Positions 44,151 to 53,653 of a stretch of DNA of 64,000 nucleotides are shown here, piece by piece. The stretch's first letter is position 1. Each line of letters begins with the position of its first letter. Under the pieces are notes generated by a model. The model was not told the origin of the DNA. It did not search any database and saw only the letters and a program-made list of their open reading frames with translations. This DNA comes from Croceimicrobium sp963974215 (GTDB taxonomy: Bacteria; Bacteroidota; Bacteroidia; Flavobacteriales; Schleiferiaceae). The position numbers and the translations under genes were made by a program. The stretch covers positions 157,367-221,366 of the forward strand of contig CAXBBL010000009.1 of assembly GCA_963974215.1 (NCBI GenBank), given 5' to 3'.

Positions 44151-45596
44151 TTATTTGTCAGTACGTTCATATAACGCGTAGCGAATCTCACCTAAATTGG
44201 GATAGACCTTCAATCTTTGTAAATTAACTCCATGCTGATGCAGCTCAGTCGGGAAGTCATCTAGCCATTCATTTGCGACAATTATAAAATAGCGATTAGC
44301 GAGGACTTGGTCTAGGTTGCGGTAATCGCGAATTAGATCACCTTCACGGGGGATGCTAATTACCTCTTTAGATAGGGCATCAATTAGGTAGCTGTTCCAG
44401 TAGGAACCGATCAGCGAAATGGACTTTTCGTGGGGGAATTCTTGCTTTAAGTCAGATACTAGGATTTCGCTTTGGGTGCGGGTAATGCGATCATAAGCCC
44501 CCGAGTCGAAGCGATTGTTAAACTGTATTGAAGCGTTTAAGGTAAAGGCGGCAATTATGGCTGCCATTCCTTGTGAAAGCGGAAACTTCCGGGCAAGCGC
44601 ATCTACGCAAGTGATACTGCCGAGGGCTAGTAAAATATAGCTGTAGGTATAGTAGCGCAAGGGACTGCCCATTTCTTTGCTCCAGTTGGATAAAAGGATA
44701 AGAATAAAAGAGAGTAAGGCGGCGAGGAGGAATACTGTACTGGCCGACGAGAAAGTCAGTTTAAATTTTTTCCAAAACACAGCCAATAGACTGAGGTGGA
44801 TTATATAAGCCCAGCTTAATAAACTATTGAAAGGTTTGTTGCTATCGAAAAATAAGATGCGAGAAAAACTCTTGCCCAAGTTTATTAATTCCTCAAAAAT
44901 TTCAGCCGGGCTGGCAAAAAGGGTGGAGTAAGATGGAATAGTCACCGCTGCATTTTTAGCGGAATAAAGAAAATAAAGACCAAGAAGAAAAGAAAGGCTT
45001 AACCAAATAGGCTGTTCTTTTAAAATTTTAAAGAGTGCTTTAAATTCCACTAAGACGAGTGCTAAAAGAAAGGCCGCCGAAAGTTCGGAAGCCCAAACGG
45101 ATAAGACGGCTACTAAGGGCAATATCAGGGCTTTGTTTCGCGTGCTCAGTTTTTCGGAGTAGAAGCAAACGAGAAGCAAGAGGTTGAAAAATAATTGCGA
45201 TAGATAAGGATGACCGAGAGAAAGCTGCATCCAAAAGGGATAAATGGGTGCTAGTGTGATAGTTACAAGGGCTAAGAAGCTAAAGCGTGTTTGAATTAGT
45301 TTTTTTAAGAAGAAAAGAATGCCTATTGTTATACTGATCTGCGCTAAGCTCAGCGCGCTGATGGAATCCCCCCCCTAAACAAATAATTAATGCCCCAACA
45401 TGGGGATGAAACTTCCTATTCTATTTTGTCCCCAATAGTACCAGTCTTTGCTCCAATCAAATGACTCGGCCATTAAAATGTGAATGGCATGGTCGGAGTT
45501 AAGTCCTTTGAAATGCCAGACGCTAAAACGAATAAAAAACTGATAAGCGATAAATAGAAAAAAGAGGGAAGATATTATAAGAATCAATTTTTTCAT
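44151..45596 (-). pseudogene. Multi-pass membrane glycosyltransferase-like (GT-C) gene with two internal stops
   Basis: Two same-frame pieces: an N-terminal 69-aa ORF (45596-45387) with a membrane anchor and the GT-C-like NSDHAIHILMAESFDW loop, and a downstream frame resuming after 45375 that encodes about eight membrane helices and a C-terminal soluble tail. TAA (45387-45389) and TAG (45375-45377) lie four codons apart. Inserting one T at CATTAA and removing one G from the G8 tract (45368-45375) would remove both stops and read GHLIICLGGDS in the same overall frame. So either two compensating sequencing errors or a decayed gene. Substrate unknown. Confidence 0.65.
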
Positions 45597-45781
45597 GCAG
45601 GTTTGCTAGGTTAATGCCAGCAATTTAATAGAAAATAAAGCACCAAGGAAATTTGTATAAGGTTAATAGAATTGATCACTACCGCTGTAACAAAATCCGA
45701 GCATTAAATTTTCGCTTATGCAGATGGGTGAATTTAAAATGAAATTTCAGGTTTCAATTTCCTGATATGAGGATGATATTT

Positions 45782-45895
45782 AGCAAGAGTTTTAGCAAGA
45801 GTATTGAGGGTGTTAGCCGGAATTGTATTAATGGGTGTTCTGCATGCTCTATGCTCGATACTGATGTTTGTTTTACTCAATACTGATGTTGCGCT
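45782..45895 (+). repeat. AGCAAGAGT repeat locus R1
   Basis: Starts AGCAAGAGT-TTT-AGCAAGAGT-ATTGAGGG, continues with GTTAGCCGGAATTG and GGGTGTTCTG-ATGCTCTATGCTC, and ends in two decayed GATACTGATG/AATACTGATG units. About 75 bp match locus R2 in the same orientation; the two lie on either side of the four-helix-bundle gene. The preceding bases 45597-45781 hold nothing I recognise. Confidence 0.75.
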
Positions 45896-45909
45896 TGTTT
45901 ATTAATTAT

Positions 45910-46254
45910 TCATTTGAGGCTCTTAATCATAGCAAATAACATTTTTGATAGTTCATCAAGATCATTATATAAATCTGTAAAGGTTTCATTGGAAACGGAA
46001 CCAATATCTTTTAAGTAATCGATAATTGCAACACACTCAAAGGTTGAGCCACGGGATATCACGAAGAAATTTCGTTTATCAGGTTTAGTAGAGCGCCCAG
46101 ATCCCTCCGCGATATTCAGCATAATGCTAAATGATGCTCTTCTTAATTGGTGCTTGGTGGTACGGTCTAGTTTTGTGGAAACAAAAAGGGCATGGACTTT
46201 TTTGTTAAAGTCCTTAGCTTTTGAGTAGACGATTAATTTCTCAAAATCAAACAT
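45910..46254 (-). CDS. S23/IVS-type four-helix-bundle protein
   Basis: A 114-aa protein of the 23S-rRNA intervening-sequence family (four-helix bundle). The core signature is HQLRRASFSIMLNIAEGSGRSTKPDKRNFFVISRGSTFECVAIIDYL, with the conserved NIAEG-GR and S-GS--E elements. Such proteins have a basic pentameric barrel and are thought to bind nucleic acid; they are also related to the Avd protein of diversity-generating retroelements. Here no reverse transcriptase or rRNA is present. The gene is framed by two direct repeats (R1 and R2), so it may belong to a mobile or repeat-associated unit. Confidence 0.9.
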   Translation of the reverse strand: MFDFEKLIVYSKAKDFNKKVHALFVSTKLDRTTKHQLRRASFSIMLNIAEGSGRSTKPDKRNFFVISRGSTFECVAIIDYLKDIGSVSNETFTDLYNDLDELSKMLFAMIKSLK

Positions 46255-46334
46255 ATGACAGGTAGGTTTTAGGAATGGTTAAGATATGGAACACTAGTAT
46301 CTAATGGCCTATTGTAATTGCTTAATACTTTGAA

Positions 46335-46492
46335 TCAGCAAGAGTTTGAGCAAGAGTATTGAGGGTGTTAGCCGGAATTGATATTGATGGGTGTTCTGTA
46401 TGCTCTATGCTCTTGCTCACAACTGATTTCCTGTATGCTCAATACTCTTGCTCAGTACTGATTTTTCTCTTGCTCAATACTGCTACAGCCGC
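46335..46492 (+). repeat. 35-bp tandem-repeat locus R2
   Basis: An AGCAAGAGT pair, then 35-bp units at 46394-46428 and 46429-46463 (CTGTATGCTC ... CTCTTGCTC ... ACTGATT) and a partial third unit. The arms GAGCAAGAGTATTGAG (46348-46363) and CTCAATACTCTTGCTC (46438-46453) are a perfect 16-bp inverted repeat. It ends 84 bases before the SLC12-like gene. Confidence 0.85.
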
Positions 46493-46576
46493 AATCTTCT
46501 CCTTGAAAAATATAAAATTCAGCTATCGTTCTTAAGAAAGCTGAAAACCTAAAAAAATAGCTACTTTCCCACTTCA

Positions 46577-48799
46577 TTGTCTACCGAAACCAGCAATAAA
46601 ATTAAAACCGACAAGGCCAAAGGCCTAGGAACTTTTGGTGGAGTTTTCACACCTTCTATACTTACCATTCTTGGGGTAATAATGTACCTCCGTTTTGGTT
46701 GGGTAGTGGGTAATGTCGGACTGCTAGGAACTTTATTGATAGTAACCTTGGCTACCAGTATTACTTTTCTTACCGGCTTGTCCATTGCCTCCATTGCCAC
46801 CGATCAAAAAGTAAAAACGGGTGGAGCTTATTATATGATTAGCCGCTCGCTGGGAATAGAGTCGGGTGGTGCCATTGGTGTTTCCCTCTATTTTGCTCAG
46901 GCGCTTTCCGTGGCACTCTATACCGTTGGTTTTGCCGAAAGTGTGGTCGCCGTATTTCCAAGTTTAAATGAAAAATGGTTAGGGATTGTAACTGCCATAC
47001 TAATTACTGGCATCGCCTTAGGTTCTGCCAAAGCGGCTATTCGTGCGCAATATGTAATTATGATTGGCATTGGTATTTCCTTAATTGCTTTATTTCTTGG
47101 GAGTCCAATCGAGGAAACTAAAATAGAACTTTGGGGCGTGAGAAAGGAAGCGAGTGTTGGCTTCTGGACGGTTTTTGCGGTTTTTTTTCCAGCCGTAACC
47201 GGTATTATGGCGGGCGTAAATATGTCGGGCGATTTAAAAAACCCAAAAAAATCGATACCGCGTGGCACCTTTGCGGCGATTGGTGTGGGCTACTTAATCT
47301 ACATGACCTTGCCTGTTTTATTGGCCTACTCTGCCGATGCAAAAACCTTAGTGGCCGATCCCTTAATAATGCGCAAAATTTCATTTTGGGGTGACTCTAT
47401 TTTAATAGGAGTTTGGGGAGCAACTCTCTCTAGCGCATTGGGCAGTATTTTGGGAGCACCGCGCGTACTGCAAGCTTTAGCGAAAGACAATATGTTACCC
47501 AAATTCTTAAATTGGGTAGGCCATGGATCGGGGGAGTACGATACGCCTCGCTACGGTACCATTTTCACCTTGGCAATTGTTTTAACGGTAGTTTGGCTAG
47601 GTGATTTAAACGCAATTGCCCCCATTTTAACAATGTTCTTCTTAACTACTTATGGCGTTTTAAATATCGCTGCTGGAACTGAGAAGTTCTTAGGCAGTCC
47701 TTCTTTTCGGCCGACCTTTAAAGTTAGTTGGATTTTTTCTTTAGCGGGGGCTGTTTCCTGTTTTGCGGTGATGTTACTCATTAACCTCTCGGCGGCATTA
47801 ATCACATTCGTGTTTATTGGCCTTTTGTTTTTCTGGATTAAACGCCGGCAAATGCAAACTTCCTGGGGTAGTATAAATAGGGGAGTTAAAATGGCAATTA
47901 TCCGTAGAATTCTCATTCGTTTAAGCGATGACGGCAAGGATGCCAAAAACTGGCGCCCTAATCCTATGGTCTTGGCGGGCTCGCCGACACGGCGTTGGTA
48001 CCTAATTGAATTTGCCAATAGCTTCACCCAAAATCAGGGTATTTTAACAGTTGTCAGTTTTTTATCAGATGAGAATGTGCAAGAGAAGCGCATTCAAAGT
48101 TTAAAACAAAATATTAGGGAGTACATGGCCAAGCGCGGGGTGGAAGGCTTGGTTAAAGTATATCCTTCTAAGAACCGTTTTGAAGGGGCGGTAAATTTGA
48201 TAAGCGCTTATGGTTTGGGTGCTCTGGAGCCCAATACTATAATATTAGGAGAGACTAATCAGGAAGATAATACCAGTGAATTTTGCAGCATGGTAGAGCG
48301 CTTTTATGAAATGAAGCGCAATGTTCTCATAATACATCACGGTGAGGGCGAGCAAGCTTTTGGAGCAAAAGCTAAAATCGATGTTTGGTGGGGTGGACTT
48401 AAGGGTAACGGCGGCTTAATGATGATTCTATCTTATCTTTTAAAACAAAGCATAGATTGGCGTCAAGCTAGTATTTGCATTAAAATGGTAGTAGAAGATG
48501 TTCAAGGGGTAGCCAAGGCTGAAAGCAATCTGCAAGCTATTTTACACGATATAAGGATTAAGGCCCAAATTGATATAATCGCAGCTAATGGTCGCAGTTT
48601 CGATGATATTTTAAGTAGTTCCTCGCGTTCTGCCGATTTAATTTTCTTGGGCATGGCAGTTCCTGGGCCCCAATTTGAAGGCTATTACCGCAGCATGAAA
48701 GATCGCATTAAGAACTTACCTACTACCGTTTTATGTTTGGCAGCGCAAGATGTTTCTTTTGGACAGGTATTAATGAGTTCCGAAGATCAAAAAAGCTAA
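46577..48799 (+). CDS. SLC12-like cation-chloride cotransporter / APC permease
   Basis: A 740-aa transporter of the APC superfamily that resembles eukaryotic NKCC/KCC: LGTFGGVFTPSILTILGVIMYLRFGWVVGNVG is the SLC12 first helix, followed by GGAYYMISRSLGIESGGAIG and about twelve helices up to residue ~430. The C-terminal ~300 residues are soluble and resemble the SLC12 regulatory domain. Probably couples chloride with Na+ or K+, but the ions cannot be read. No ATG precedes the first helix; the start is a TTG at 46577, which gives MSTETSNKIKTDKAKG. Confidence 0.85.
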   Translation: MSTETSNKIKTDKAKGLGTFGGVFTPSILTILGVIMYLRFGWVVGNVGLLGTLLIVTLATSITFLTGLSIASIATDQKVKTGGAYYMISRSLGIESGGAIGVSLYFAQALSVALYTVGFAESVVAVFPSLNEKWLGIVTAILITGIALGSAKAAIRAQYVIMIGIGISLIALFLGSPIEETKIELWGVRKEASVGFWTVFAVFFPAVTGIMAGVNMSGDLKNPKKSIPRGTFAAIGVGYLIYMTLPVLLAYSADAKTLVADPLIMRKISFWGDSILIGVWGATLSSALGSILGAPRVLQALAKDNMLPKFLNWVGHGSGEYDTPRYGTIFTLAIVLTVVWLGDLNAIAPILTMFFLTTYGVLNIAAGTEKFLGSPSFRPTFKVSWIFSLAGAVSCFAVMLLINLSAALITFVFIGLLFFWIKRRQMQTSWGSINRGVKMAIIRRILIRLSDDGKDAKNWRPNPMVLAGSPTRRWYLIEFANSFTQNQGILTVVSFLSDENVQEKRIQSLKQNIREYMAKRGVEGLVKVYPSKNRFEGAVNLISAYGLGALEPNTIILGETNQEDNTSEFCSMVERFYEMKRNVLIIHHGEGEQAFGAKAKIDVWWGGLKGNGGLMMILSYLLKQSIDWRQASICIKMVVEDVQGVAKAESNLQAILHDIRIKAQIDIIAANGRSFDDILSSSSRSADLIFLGMAVPGPQFEGYYRSMKDRIKNLPTTVLCLAAQDVSFGQVLMSSEDQKS

Positions 48800-48889
48800 C
48801 TATTCGGCTGGTTTTGCCTCACTCTCGGTAGATGCGCAAGAAGAAAAACTCCGCAATAAATCAGGCGCCATGTCTATTTATTTTACTGA

Positions 48890-48923
48890 GAACCTGAGGC
48901 CTAATTTTACGCCGAACTCAGGT
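48890..48923. mobile_element. Solo 34-bp remnant of the miniature element, copy G
   Basis: AACCTGAG and CTCAGGTT close a 34-bp sequence that contains only the terminal repeat GCCTAATTTTACGCCGAA. It looks like two ends joined after loss of the internal part. It lies 80 bases upstream of the UvrA-like gene; the rest of the gap 48800-49002 holds no gene. Confidence 0.65.
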
Positions 48924-49002
48924 TGAAAGCATAAGCCATTATTTTTTAGTCGAACTGAGCTTAGTATATTCCCCCACAAGCTTAGAATAATGAATTGCCT
49001 AT

Positions 49003-52000
49003 ATGAGAATAGTTAATGCCCACCAAAATAATCTCAAGAACATAGATTTAGAGATTCCCGAAAATCAACTTATTGTAGTGACGGGTTTATCGGGTTCGGG
49101 CAAATCATCTTTGGCAATGGGAGTAATAGCCAATGAAGGCTATCGCTATTTTTTAGAAAGCTTGCCTAATTTCAATCAACAAAACGGACAATCAATTCCC
49201 ACCGCTGAGGTGGATGAAATCCAGGATCTTCCGCCGGTAATAAAAGTGGAGCAATCCAAACGTTTCCAGTCCACGAATACCACTTTCGGAACGCTCTCAG
49301 AATTGAGTTCCATCTTTAGAATATTGTTTGCTCGTTACGCTGCCGCAGATACGCTTAGTAAATCACTTTTCTCTTTCAATCACCCGAAAGGGGCCTGCCC
49401 AATTTGCAATGGCATTGGTGAAGCAGAGTACATCGACTTGGATAAATTAGTGGGCGATGAGAACAAAACATTGAGGGAAGGAGCGATAACCACCACCTTG
49501 CCCAATGGCTATATCGTGTATTCACAAATTACCGTTGATGAGCTAAATAAGGTGGCCCAGGCGCATGGCTTTAGCGTGGATATTCCTTGGAAGGACTTAA
49601 GCTCAGCGCAGCAAGAGGTGGTTTTAAATGGCAGCGAACGCATTAAAGTCTTTTACGGTAAGCATACTTTAGAGTCGCGCTTGCGCTGGGATGGAATAAA
49701 GGCCAAGCCGCGTGAAGAAGGATTTTATAAAGGGATGCTGCCAATTATGAAGGATATTTTAAGGCGCGACCGCAATGCTAATATTCTCAAATTCGTGAGC
49801 TCTCAAACTTGTCCGAGCTGCAAGGGTGCCCGCATTAAGGCCAAGCATTTAAAATATAAGTGGCAGGATAAAAACTTTTCCGCTTGGCTGGATCTTAGCT
49901 TGAAAGACTTATATCATGCTTTACACATCCCGAACTTAAGCGCAGGCGAGAAGGCATTAGTGGAAAAAATCCAGACGCAGCTTTTGGATCTCATTCGGCT
50001 GGGTATGGAGGAGTATAAATTAAGCGATCCAAGTAGCAATATTTCTTCTGGCGATGCCCAACGGATTAAATTGGTAAACCAGGTACACTGCAAGTTGCAA
50101 GGCATTTTATATGTATTCGATGAGCCTTCTATTGGTTTGTCAGCAGATTATCAAGAACACCTTTTAGGTATTTTAAAGCGCTTGATTGAGCAGGGGAATA
50201 CGGTAATGGTGGTGGAGCATGATTTGGATTTTATCCGAGCGGCGGATTGGATTGTGGAGCTCGGTCCGGCCGCTGGCGCAGAAGGAGGTTCCCTAGTTTT
50301 TAATGGCACTATTAGCGATTTTTTAAAAAAGAAAGGTATACAAAGTCCCACTCTTGCCGCTTTACAAGAAGTGGGGTCTGAAACGAATAAGGGAAAAAAT
50401 AAGCCCCCTATTAAGGCCGCAGAAAACTTTGAACCGAAGGCCCATAGCCTCAGTGTAATTAGTAGAAAAACACCAGAGCTGATGACTCAGGTATTGGGTT
50501 TTTGCGAAAGGAAAGCCCTCAATTTCTCCCGCATAAGCGACCAGCCCATTGGTAAAACCCCGCGCAGTAATCCTTCAACTTATACGGGTTTAGCCGATAA
50601 AATTCGGGACTTACTAGCCAAGACAGAGCAAGCCAAAGCACTAAATTTAGGCAAAGGCGCTTTTTCTTTCAATAATAAGAGTGGCCGATGCGATGCCTGC
50701 GACGGAGCTGGGGTTATTACTTTATCCATGAGCTTATTGGGGAGCATCAATCAGACTTGTCCCACTTGCAATGGCCAACGTTTTAAGCCCGAAGTTTTAC
50801 AAGTTTATTGGCATGAAAAGAACATTGCAGAAATATATAACCTAAGTATCACAAATGCTCTAGCCTTCTTTTCTTCCGAAAGGGAAATTAAGCAAATATT
50901 GGCTTTAATGATTCAATTGGGGCTGGGCTACATTAAGCTTGGTCAGCCTTCTAATACTTTGTCGGGTGGAGAGGCGCAAAGGATTAAATTGACGAAACAC
51001 TTTGCTAAAAAGTCGACTAATACCTTACTCTTTTTAGAAGAGCCAAGCATTGGTTTACACCATCATAATGTGAAGCAACTTTTGCAAGCTTTACACCATT
51101 TAAAAAAGCAAACTGCCGGTATAATTTGTATTGAAAACCATCGACTTTTTCAAGCAGACTGCGATGTTTTAGTGGAAAATGCGCTTTTGGCAGATGCCTA
51201 TGAAATGCAAGGCCAGTCTACGCAAAACACGAAATGGATAGACATTCGAGGCGCGCGAACGCATCATCTCAAGGACTTAAATCTAAAATTCCCAAAGCAA
51301 AAATTATCTGTTATTACCGGTTTGTCTGGTTCGGGTAAATCTTCTTTAGTTATCGACACTTTGCATGGCTTTGGCTTGCAGGAAATGACCAAACAGTTTT
51401 CTGCTTATCAGCAATCTAGAGTAGGGGTAAATTATCAATTGGAAGTGGATCACATTTATGGTTTAAGTCCTACAATATGCATCTCGCGTAAGCAGAAAAA
51501 CTATTCTTATCGTTCGGATATTGCTAAGCAAACAGGTATCGATAAAATTTTACGTTTTGCTTTCTCCCGCAAGGCCCAGTATTTGGGAACGGAACTATCG
51601 GCCAGTCATTTTTCAGACAATCATGACTTAGGTAAATGCTTGGTCTGTGATGGCTTCGGGCAAGAGCTGCTACCTGATTACAATAAAATAGTCTTGGATG
51701 AAAATCAGAGTATTGCTTCGGGGCTTTTGCAGCACAATAAAGCATTGGCGTATTACGGTGATCCTGAAGGCCAGCACATGGCGATATTAAAGTCCGTAGG
51801 AAAGAAGTATGGTTTTGACCTCGAGACGGGCTTTAAAGATTTATCTAAAACTCAAAAGGCCATAATTTTAGCAGGCGCTGAGGAAGATGAGTGGCAAGCA
51901 GAATGGGTATTTCGCACCAAGACACGCCAGGGTAGACAAAGGGTGAAAATGAAGTGGCAAGGGATTTTCCATTATCTGCGAGATGAATACTATAAGACAC

Positions 52001-53502
52001 GTACGAATAAAAATGTCGCTTCTTTAAAATCGCTTTTTTCGGAGCAAGAATGTGGGGAGTGCCAAGGCAGTGGACTGAAGAAGGATCGACTGAAAATCGT
52101 ACTAAACGGCAAGTCTATTTACGATCTGAAATCGATGAATTTTAATGAGTTGAAAAACTGGCTTGATCTTAAGTCCAGTGCCGATTCGGTGGATATTCAG
52201 TTAATCGAAAAAATTGCCGACTACCTACAGAACACTTTATTTAGAGCCAAACAACTTCATATTGATCATCTCCAATTAAAGCGAAAATCGCCTACTCTTT
52301 CGGGGGGCGAAAACCAGCGAGTGGAAATTATAAGACAGCTAAATAGTCCGCTTAAAGGGATTACCTATTTGTTAGATGAACCATCGGCGGGTTTATCAAA
52401 TGATAATACTTCCGACTTAATTGAAATTTTAAAGGACCTAGTTGAGAAGGGCAATACCGTGCTGGTAATTGAACATAACAAAGAAATTATTCACGCGGCG
52501 CAGCACGTGGTGGAGCTAGGCCCAAAGGCAGGAAGGCAGGGAGGCTATATTAGCTATGAAGGAGGTTTAAAGGGTTTTCTCGCTCAAGCGGAGATACATC
52601 CATTTTTAAAGGAAGCCACTCCTGAGCCTACATGGCAGATGGGAGGCGAGCAAATTACCCTCTCCAAAGTGGCAAAGCACGGCTTGGTAAAAGATAAATT
52701 AGCTATTCCGGTGGGAGGTATTACCGCTTTAAGTGGAAAGTCTGGGGTGGGTAAAACCACTCTGGTAAAAGATATTTTAATTCCCAGTATTAACCAAAAC
52801 AAGCCAGTTAACTGCGAAGCTATTCAATTCTCAAAAGCCTATACCCAAGCACATTATTTCGAAACTAAGAAACTACGCACGCAAGCCAATACTCTTTTAG
52901 TCTCGTACCTAGATTTTCTAAAATTGATTACAAAGGTATTCTCTTTAGAAACGGGGCTTAAAGCGCAGACCTTTTCGTATAAAACGAAATCCAGCCAGTG
53001 CCCCACTTGCAAGGGTGCCGGTTATATTGAAACAAGTCTAGATATCGTTGCCAATGCTATGGAAGAGTGTGAAGATTGTAAAGGAAATCGCTATAATGAA
53101 GAAGTTTTAAGCTATAAAGTCTATTCAAAAAATATGGCGGAGGTACTGCGTCTAAATATTTCTGAATTAAGTGAGTGGTTCAATAAGTCAGATTTAAACA
53201 AGAGCAACTTAAAGTTGATTAAGGAACTGGAAGATCTAGGCCTTGCGCATTTAAGTTTAGACCAAAAGGTACAATCACTTTCTTCGGGTGAAAAGCAACG
53301 TTTGCTGCTTTTAGATTGGTTACTAAGCGGTGCTAAGGCCGAGCTTTTTGTGCTAGATGAACCCTGCACTGGCTTGCATTATGCCGACATTGATTTATTA
53401 TATGACCTTCTTCTAAAGCTAAGTAAGGCCAATGATATTCTGGTGATTGAGCATAACCCCTATTTGCTGTCTAAAATTAATAGAGGTTTATTTTTAGATT
53501 AG
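49003..53502 (+). CDS. Giant UvrA-like ATPase with four ABC units and no UvrB-binding domain
   Basis: A 1499-aa protein made of two UvrA-like halves. Unit 1: Walker A GLSGSGKSS (28-36), signature SSGDAQ (348-353), Walker B VFDEPS (371-376). Unit 2: no Walker A (UvrA-like PIGKTPRSNPSTYTGL ~515-530), signature LSGGEAQ (653-659), LEEPS in place of LDEPS (~678-682). Unit 3: Walker A 773-781, signature LSGGENQ (~1099-1105). Unit 4: GKSGVGKT (1245-1252), signature LSSGEKQ (1426-1432), LDEPCTG. Each unit keeps two CxxC zinc knuckles. In units 1 and 3 only ~10-20 residues join the FAR-like strand to the FSFN/CxxC segment, where UvrA1 carries ~115 residues that bind UvrB. Thus probably not excision repair; UvrA2-like DNA or drug tolerance is possible. 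Stands alone. Confidence 0.85.
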   Translation: MRIVNAHQNNLKNIDLEIPENQLIVVTGLSGSGKSSLAMGVIANEGYRYFLESLPNFNQQNGQSIPTAEVDEIQDLPPVIKVEQSKRFQSTNTTFGTLSELSSIFRILFARYAAADTLSKSLFSFNHPKGACPICNGIGEAEYIDLDKLVGDENKTLREGAITTTLPNGYIVYSQITVDELNKVAQAHGFSVDIPWKDLSSAQQEVVLNGSERIKVFYGKHTLESRLRWDGIKAKPREEGFYKGMLPIMKDILRRDRNANILKFVSSQTCPSCKGARIKAKHLKYKWQDKNFSAWLDLSLKDLYHALHIPNLSAGEKALVEKIQTQLLDLIRLGMEEYKLSDPSSNISSGDAQRIKLVNQVHCKLQGILYVFDEPSIGLSADYQEHLLGILKRLIEQGNTVMVVEHDLDFIRAADWIVELGPAAGAEGGSLVFNGTISDFLKKKGIQSPTLAALQEVGSETNKGKNKPPIKAAENFEPKAHSLSVISRKTPELMTQVLGFCERKALNFSRISDQPIGKTPRSNPSTYTGLADKIRDLLAKTEQAKALNLGKGAFSFNNKSGRCDACDGAGVITLSMSLLGSINQTCPTCNGQRFKPEVLQVYWHEKNIAEIYNLSITNALAFFSSEREIKQILALMIQLGLGYIKLGQPSNTLSGGEAQRIKLTKHFAKKSTNTLLFLEEPSIGLHHHNVKQLLQALHHLKKQTAGIICIENHRLFQADCDVLVENALLADAYEMQGQSTQNTKWIDIRGARTHHLKDLNLKFPKQKLSVITGLSGSGKSSLVIDTLHGFGLQEMTKQFSAYQQSRVGVNYQLEVDHIYGLSPTICISRKQKNYSYRSDIAKQTGIDKILRFAFSRKAQYLGTELSASHFSDNHDLGKCLVCDGFGQELLPDYNKIVLDENQSIASGLLQHNKALAYYGDPEGQHMAILKSVGKKYGFDLETGFKDLSKTQKAIILAGAEEDEWQAEWVFRTKTRQGRQRVKMKWQGIFHYLRDEYYKTRTNKNVASLKSLFSEQECGECQGSGLKKDRLKIVLNGKSIYDLKSMNFNELKNWLDLKSSADSVDIQLIEKIADYLQNTLFRAKQLHIDHLQLKRKSPTLSGGENQRVEIIRQLNSPLKGITYLLDEPSAGLSNDNTSDLIEILKDLVEKGNTVLVIEHNKEIIHAAQHVVELGPKAGRQGGYISYEGGLKGFLAQAEIHPFLKEATPEPTWQMGGEQITLSKVAKHGLVKDKLAIPVGGITALSGKSGVGKTTLVKDILIPSINQNKPVNCEAIQFSKAYTQAHYFETKKLRTQANTLLVSYLDFLKLITKVFSLETGLKAQTFSYKTKSSQCPTCKGAGYIETSLDIVANAMEECEDCKGNRYNEEVLSYKVYSKNMAEVLRLNISELSEWFNKSDLNKSNLKLIKELEDLGLAHLSLDQKVQSLSSGEKQRLLLLDWLLSGAKAELFVLDEPCTGLHYADIDLLYDLLLKLSKANDILVIEHNPYLLSKINRGLFLD

Positions 53503-53545
53503 AAAGTGGTGTTTGCCTAAAGGGTAATTTCTCTGTTTATTTATA

Positions 53546-53572
53546 AACCTGAGTCCAATGTTAAATTAGGCA
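53546..53572 (+). mobile_element. Orphan, degenerate left end of the miniature element, copy H
   Basis: AACCTGAGTCCAATGTTAAA followed by TTAGGC resembles the left terminal repeat with several changes. No right end or internal part follows. It lies in the short gap between the UvrA-like gene and the MltF-like gene. Confidence 0.45.
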
Positions 53573-53653
53573 TTAGACCATTGTGAAAGTGGCGCTTTAG
53601 TTTATAGTTGAGCATGGGTTAAATTGGATTTTAAAAATTTCAAGGCTAGCTTT

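Noticed and set aside
45910..46254. Four-helix-bundle gene as the Avd component of a diversity-generating retroelement
   Set aside because: No reverse transcriptase, no template/variable repeat pair and no C-type lectin target; the gene fits the plain S23 family.
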